NCBI GenBank assembly: GCA_050486545.1
Contig: JBJHDM010000063.1
Span: 1 to 17,598 of the forward strand
Length of the DNA: 17,598 nucleotides
Reading direction: 5' to 3'
Source: DAOMNN01 sp050486545
Lineage (GTDB): Bacteria; Pseudomonadota; Gammaproteobacteria; Burkholderiales; Rhodocyclaceae
Shown in pieces: positions 13,747 through 17,598 of the stretch. Each line of letters opens with the position of its first letter. The first letter of the stretch is position 1. The notes beneath the pieces were generated by a model. It saw nothing but the letters and a program-made list of their open reading frames with translations, did no database searches and was not told the origin of the DNA. The position numbers and the translations under genes are program-made.

Positions 13747-14534
13747 CGATTCTCCGCGGGGGTGTCGTCGAGCAGCTTTTCGAGTACGCGGGCGGCGGCG
13801 AAAAGGCCCACGCTGGCGGTCACGGCCATGCTCGACCCATAGCCTGCGCACGCAAGTCCCTGTGGACCGCGGCCCACCTCGCAGGTTGCATCCGGATAGC
13901 GCAGCGGTTCGCTCGAATACACGGTCTCGATCCGGAATGGACGTTTCGGGTCGCGCGGATAGCCGTGCTCGGTGCGCAGGCAGCGGCGCACCTTGGCCAG
14001 CAACGGATCCTGCTCGGTGCGCGACAGATCGGCCACCGCGATTCGTCCCGGGTCGGTCTTCCCGCCCGCCCCGCCGGCCATGACCAGCGGCATGGCCGCA
14101 GCACGGCAGGCAAGCGCGATCGCGACCTTGGCCCGGACGTTGTCGATCGCATCGAGCACGATATCGAAGCCCCGCACGAGTGCCGGGGCGTTCTCCGGGG
14201 TCACGAACTCCTCGACCGCCTCGACGCGGGCCTTCGGGTTGATCGCCGCAATGCGCTCGCGCATCGCCACGACCTTGGCCTGTCCGAGCGTGGGCTCCAG
14301 CGCATGCACCTGGCGGTTGATGTTGGATTCGGCGACGTGATCGAGGTCGATCAGGGTAAGCATCCCCACCCCGCTTCGGGCAAGTGCTTCGACCGCCCAG
14401 GACCCCACCCCCCCGACACCGATCACGCACACGTGGGATCGGCCCAGCCGCTCCACTGCCGAAGGTCCGTACAGTCGGGAAATACCGCCAAAACGACGCT
14501 CGGGATCGGGAACGGAGAGGGCTGGATCGGGCAT
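13743..14534 (-). CDS. tcdA: tRNA threonylcarbamoyladenosine dehydratase TcdA (CsdL)
   Basis: This 263-residue E1-like enzyme catalyses ATP-dependent dehydration of t6A37 in ANN-decoding tRNAs to the cyclic form ct6A. The nucleotide-binding loop is VIGVGGVGSWAVEAL (37-51), followed by DLDHVAESNINRQ (63-75), DAIDN (128-132) and the conserved C-terminal LACAGYGSS (227-235), with Cys229 at the usual cysteine position. The length matches E. coli TcdA (about 268). There is no rhodanese or ThiS-type partner nearby, which argues against ThiF, MoeB or HesA. CsdA and CsdE, the usual sulfur-relay partners, are not adjacent. It begins the minus-strand run that continues into the chelatase gene. No clear Shine-Dalgarno sequence is seen. 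Confidence 0.92.
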   Translation of the reverse strand: MPDPALSVPDPERRFGGISRLYGPSAVERLGRSHVCVIGVGGVGSWAVEALARSGVGMLTLIDLDHVAESNINRQVHALEPTLGQAKVVAMRERIAAINPKARVEAVEEFVTPENAPALVRGFDIVLDAIDNVRAKVAIALACRAAAMPLVMAGGAGGKTDPGRIAVADLSRTEQDPLLAKVRRCLRTEHGYPRDPKRPFRIETVYSSEPLRYPDATCEVGRGPQGLACAGYGSSMAVTASVGLFAAARVLEKLLDDTPAENR

Positions 14535-14577
14535 GGGCAGGCGCTGAGGCAGGACTCGGGAGAACCGGATGAGATCT

Positions 14578-14608
14578 TACCGCAGAGTGCCACGCGAGCT
14601 GTGCGGTA
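14578..14608. repeat. Inverted repeat TACCGCA-N17-TGCGGTA between tcdA and the Sel1 gene
   Basis: Two perfect 7-bp arms spaced by 17 bp lie in the divergent tcdA/Sel1 intergenic region. A second, small hairpin (TCGGC-CTTT-GCCGA, 14615-14628) follows. They could be an operator or leader structure. No function is evident. Confidence 0.3.
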
Positions 14609-14683
14609 GAGGACTCGGCCTTTGCCGAACCGGCTGAACTCCATCGGCTCGATCCGCTCCAATCTGCGAAAGGAGAACGGGAA

Positions 14684-15343
14684 ATGCACAGTCGGATCCG
14701 GCAATCAGTCGTCGCGGTATTCATTGCCGGCGTCACGCTCTCCGCCTTTCCCTACGGCACCGCATCGGTCCAGACGGCGCGCGCGATCGACGCCTACGAG
14801 GCCGGTCGCACGGACGAGGCCGCGCTCCTGTTCGAACGTGCCGCACGCGCCGGCAACCGCCTCGCGCAATTCCGTTTCGCCATGATGCTTCGCGACGGCG
14901 AGGCCGAAACCCGCGAGTCGCGCGCGATCTGGCGGTGGCTGCGCCGCTCGGCCGAGGCCGGGTTGCCCCATGCACAGTACGAGCTTGCGAAGCTCTACGA
15001 CCAGGGCGACGGCGTGCGGCAATCGCACGCCGTCGCTGCGGAATGGTACGGACGGGCTGCCTACCAGGGACACCCCGGAGCACAGTTCCGACTGGCCAAG
15101 CTGCAATTGAACGGATTGGGAACCGCGGAGGACACGCATGCCGCCCGGCGCTGGCTCTACGCTTCGGCACGGGCGGGGCATCCGGCGGCGCAATGGGCGC
15201 TTTCCCGCATCTACGAAACCGGCCAGGGCGTCCAGGCGGACCCCCTGCGGGCAAGCTACTGGCGCGTACGGGCACTCGAATCGGGCCAAACCGGGCACAC
15301 GGACCCGGACATCGGCACCCGTGCAGGCGCCTCTGCGGATTGA
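14684..15343 (+). CDS. Exported Sel1-like repeat (TPR-like) protein
   Basis: This 219-residue protein has a signal peptide (about 1-28) and then alpha-solenoid Sel1-like repeats. The repeat consensus A-x-x-W/Y-x-x-x-A-A-x-x-G-x-x-x-A-Q-x-x-L is clear near 82-103 (WRWLRRSAEAGLPHAQYELA), 121-139 (WYGRAAYQGHPGAQFRLAK) and 157-175 (WLYASARAGHPAAQWALSR). A degenerate first unit lies at about 48-70 (ALLFERAARAGNRLAQFRFA). The C-terminal tail (200-219) is unstructured. Such proteins act as protein-protein scaffolds and have no catalytic motif. The ATG at 14684 has AAGGAG 8 bp upstream. The gene is transcribed away from tcdA and ends convergently with the MBL gene. Its partner is unknown. Confidence 0.85.
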   Translation: MHSRIRQSVVAVFIAGVTLSAFPYGTASVQTARAIDAYEAGRTDEAALLFERAARAGNRLAQFRFAMMLRDGEAETRESRAIWRWLRRSAEAGLPHAQYELAKLYDQGDGVRQSHAVAAEWYGRAAYQGHPGAQFRLAKLQLNGLGTAEDTHAARRWLYASARAGHPAAQWALSRIYETGQGVQADPLRASYWRVRALESGQTGHTDPDIGTRAGASAD

Positions 15344-15356
15344 GCGGTCGAAGGCG

Positions 15357-16316
15357 TCAGGCCAGTTCGGCCTCGCGCGTCTCGTCCAGCCAGACGCCCA
15401 GACCCTGGGCATTGAGTTCGAGATCCATCTTCAGCAGATCGAGCATTTCGTCCTCGGTCACCAACCAGCCCTGGCGCTGGGCCTCTTCCCGCGCGATCTG
15501 CTCGAGCCCTGCAAGAATCTCGACATGGCGTGCAACCCCCTCGCCACGCGCGGCACGGGCAACCGCTACCTCGGTATCGATCAGCCGGTGAAGATCCGCA
15601 GCGAGACGCTCGACGTCGGTGACCCGGCTGTAATGGGTCAGATACATGGCCTCCGGAGCGGCCGCGAGCAGCCGGTCGATCGTGGCATGCATGGCCGCCG
15701 GATCGAATTGCGACGGCGTCGTGGTGGGAAAGACCGAAGCCCGGCCCTCGACATCGAGCTCCCGGTAGGAAAGGCCGAACGCATCGCCCGTGAAAAAGGC
15801 CCGGGCGCCTTCGTCCCAGATGGCGATGTGATGGCGCGCATGGCCCGGGGCATCGAACACCGTGAACCGGCGGCCCGCCATTTCGACGACCAGGCCGTCC
15901 TCGGCGGCCACGACCCGCTCCGGGGCAACCGGTACCAGGCGGCCATACAAGGCGAACGCCTGCTCGGCGCCGTAGACGGCCGCGGTCGCCTCCCACAAGC
16001 GCGTTGGATCGACCATGTGACGAACGCCGCGTGGATGCACCAGAAGCTTCGCATTCGGCAACGCGCACATCAGGCTGCCCGCCCCACCGGCATGGTCCAG
16101 GTGAATATGGGTCAGCATCACCCATGCGACCTTGTCGGGTGCGATTCCCGCCGCCGCAAGTGCCGAAAGGATACGCGGCACGGACGCGTTCGTCCCGGTA
16201 TCGACGACGGCGGCATGCCCCTGGTCGATCACCAGATGAACGGCGGCCAACCCGGGACGACCGTACCCGGAGTCGAGCGCCAGGATGCCATCCGGATGAG
16301 CGGTCACATACTGCAC
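15357..16316 (-). CDS. MBL-fold (metallo-beta-lactamase superfamily) hydrolase
   Basis: This 319-residue di-metal hydrolase has the full MBL signature: THIHLDH (His70, His72, Asp74, His75), His159 in DAPGHARHH, Asp178 in FTGDAFGLSY, and a late histidine in YLTHYSR. The frame is open 41 codons further upstream, but I take the GTG at 16316 as the start. It has GGAGG five bases before it, and the upstream extension is low-complexity. There is no signal peptide, so it is cytoplasmic. The HxHxDH and GDAFG layout resembles glyoxalase II or lactonase-like members. The substrate cannot be read from the sequence. It is a single gene, convergent with the Sel1 gene (13-bp gap) and divergent from the PLP-enzyme gene. 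Confidence 0.87.
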   Translation of the reverse strand: MQYVTAHPDGILALDSGYGRPGLAAVHLVIDQGHAAVVDTGTNASVPRILSALAAAGIAPDKVAWVMLTHIHLDHAGGAGSLMCALPNAKLLVHPRGVRHMVDPTRLWEATAAVYGAEQAFALYGRLVPVAPERVVAAEDGLVVEMAGRRFTVFDAPGHARHHIAIWDEGARAFFTGDAFGLSYRELDVEGRASVFPTTTPSQFDPAAMHATIDRLLAAAPEAMYLTHYSRVTDVERLAADLHRLIDTEVAVARAARGEGVARHVEILAGLEQIAREEAQRQGWLVTEDEMLDLLKMDLELNAQGLGVWLDETREAELA

Positions 16317-16482
16317 GATTGCCTCCCTCCCCAAGGAGCCCGTCGAACCGCGACCGTGCACCCGGTGCCCAGGTCCGACAGATTGCCCAGAATTTCTTTG
16401 CGCCAATTGTAACTGCTCGACCTCTTCCGGCACGACCACTTCAACACGACGTTACACTCCCGGCAAATGTAGGAAATCACGA

Positions 16483-17598
16483 ATGACCGACGACTTCGAC
16501 TTTGACAGACCCGTCGACCGGCGTTCCCTGCCGGGAGAGAAATGGGGGCGCTACGCGGGACGGGACGTCCTTCCGCTATGGGTCGCGGACATGGACTTCG
16601 TCGCCCCTTCGGCAATTCTCGCGGCCCTGCACGAGCGGGTCGATCATGGCGTGTTCGGCTACACGGACGTGTGGCCCGGGCTGACTGCGGCGATCATCGA
16701 CGGCATCTGGCGCGATCACCGTTGGCGGATCGAACCGGATTGGCTGGTCTGGCTCCCCGGCGTCGTGACCGGGTTCAACCTCGCCTGCCGCATCGTCGGC
16801 GCGCCCGACGACCAGGTCTTCACCACCACCCCCATCTATCCGCCCTTCCTGAGTGCACCGGCCAACAACGCGCGCGAACTCGTGGCCTGTCCGCTGGCGG
16901 CAGGCCCCGGACGCTGGGAATGGGATCGTGACGCGGTCGAGGCCGCGATGGGCCCACGCACGCGCCTGTTCATGCTGTGCAATCCGCACAACCCGACCGG
17001 GCGGGTATTCGATCGTGACGAGCTGACCTGGATCGGCCAACTGGCCGAGCGCCACGACCTCATCCTGTGCTCCGATGAAATCCACTGCGGACTGGTGCTC
17101 GAGCGCGGGGCCGAACACGTTCCAATCGCTTCGCTGAACGCTTCTCTGGCACGCAGGACGATCACGCTGATGGCGCCATCGAAGACCTGGAACATCCCCG
17201 GGCTTTACTTCGCCTTCGCGGTCATTCCAGACGGCGACCTGCGGCGGCGCTATCAGTCCGCGATGCGCGGAACCATCCCGCATCCGAACGTCCTGGGCAT
17301 GGTGGCAGCCGAGGCGGCCTACCGCGACGGGGACGCGTGGCGCCGGGCCCTGATCGAGTACCTGCGCACCAACCGTGCCTGCGTGATGGAGGCGATCGAG
17401 GATCTGCCCGGCCTGCGCGCCCTCAGCCCGGAAGCGACCTATCTGGCCTGGATCGACTGTCGCGGGGCAGGTCTGGGCGACCTGGCCGGCTTTTTCGAAG
17501 CAGCCGGGGTGGGGCTGTCGGATGGGCGTGCGTTCGGGATGCCGGGCTTTGTCCGCCTGAACTTCGGCTGCACGCGGGCCACGCTCGAAGAAGCGCTC
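16483..17598 (+). CDS. MalY/PatB-family PLP C-S lyase or aminotransferase (3' partial)
   Basis: This is the first 372 residues of a fold-type I PLP enzyme that is cut by the window edge. It begins at the ATG at 16483, with AGGAA 8 bp upstream. Typical MalY/PatB features are WVADMDF (33-39), CNPHNPTGR (166-174), CSDEIHCGL (196-204) with the PLP-ring Asp198, and the Schiff-base lysine Lys234 in MAPSKTWNIPGL. Family members cleave cystathionine or cysteine conjugates (beta-lyase), and some act mainly as aminotransferases. Usual length is about 380-390, so only roughly 10-20 residues are missing. It does not appear in listings that require a stop codon. It is divergent from the MBL gene, and no sulfur-metabolism neighbour is visible to confirm the substrate. 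Confidence 0.9.
   Translation, partial: MTDDFDFDRPVDRRSLPGEKWGRYAGRDVLPLWVADMDFVAPSAILAALHERVDHGVFGYTDVWPGLTAAIIDGIWRDHRWRIEPDWLVWLPGVVTGFNLACRIVGAPDDQVFTTTPIYPPFLSAPANNARELVACPLAAGPGRWEWDRDAVEAAMGPRTRLFMLCNPHNPTGRVFDRDELTWIGQLAERHDLILCSDEIHCGLVLERGAEHVPIASLNASLARRTITLMAPSKTWNIPGLYFAFAVIPDGDLRRRYQSAMRGTIPHPNVLGMVAAEAAYRDGDAWRRALIEYLRTNRACVMEAIEDLPGLRALSPEATYLAWIDCRGAGLGDLAGFFEAAGVGLSDGRAFGMPGFVRLNFGCTRATLEEAL

Noticed and set aside
13743..14534. Annotation as ThiF/MoeB/HesA
   Set aside because: The LACAGYGS C-terminal segment, the length and the lack of a ThiS/MoaD partner fit TcdA better.
16317..16439. Upstream extension of the MBL hydrolase by 41 residues
   Set aside because: It shows no family similarity. 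The GTG at 16316 with GGAGG five bases upstream is the better start.
16453..16458. TACACT as a -10 element for the PLP-enzyme gene
   Set aside because: No acceptable -35 sequence lies 16-18 bp upstream, so the match may be chance.

Overview
The window is high-GC, densely coded, and carries several families typical of Gram-negative bacteria: an RND efflux pump with its periplasmic adaptor, TcdA, a RimK-like ATP-grasp protein with the RLAN domain, a GNAT/C39 fusion, and a PilZ protein. It most likely comes from a gamma- or betaproteobacterium. I cannot name the genus from sequence alone. No rRNA, tRNA, CRISPR array, transposase or phage gene was seen.

Region 1 (2-5332, plus strand) is the most interesting part. 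It is a tight four-gene operon: an MBOAT membrane acyltransferase fused to a periplasmic SGNH-like domain (5' end outside the window), a stand-alone carrier protein, an adenylation enzyme, and an acyl-CoA-dehydrogenase-like flavoenzyme. The layout parallels the dlt system (DltA, DltC, DltB, DltD), which moves D-alanine onto surface polymers. Here, however, the adenylation pocket reads D-L-L-Y-L-A-L-V-C. I recognise this as the L-proline code of the enzymes that begin pyrrole-2-carboxyl biosynthesis (PltF/RedM type). The dehydrogenase resembles PltE/RedW, the prolyl-S-carrier oxidases. My inference is that the cell makes pyrrole-2-carboxyl (or prolyl/pyrrolinyl) thioester on the carrier and hands it to the MBOAT-SGNH protein for transfer to a surface or periplasmic acceptor: a dlt-like system with a pyrrole cargo.

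Region 2 (5354-10590, minus strand) is an efflux operon read right to left: adaptor, RND pump, a small GHKL ATPase of the RsbW type whose start overlaps the pump stop, and a PilZ protein. A candidate promoter and a 7-bp inverted repeat lie directly in front of the adaptor gene. The promoter is so close to the ATG that the transcript may be leaderless.

Region 3 (10639-14534, minus strand) is read right to left as tcdA, a short CbiX-type chelatase (4-bp overlap with tcdA), a GNAT/C39-peptidase fusion, and a RimK-like ATP-grasp ligase 9 bp further on. The last two probably form a small peptide-ligating and processing system. A hairpin follows the ligase gene.

Region 4 (14684-17598) holds three separately transcribed genes: an exported Sel1-repeat protein (plus), an MBL-fold hydrolase (minus), and a MalY/PatB-type PLP C-S lyase or aminotransferase (plus) that runs off the right edge. 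The intergenic spaces (14535-14683, 16317-16482 and 10556-10672) are all under 170 bp. Beyond the sites listed, nothing convincing was seen in them.
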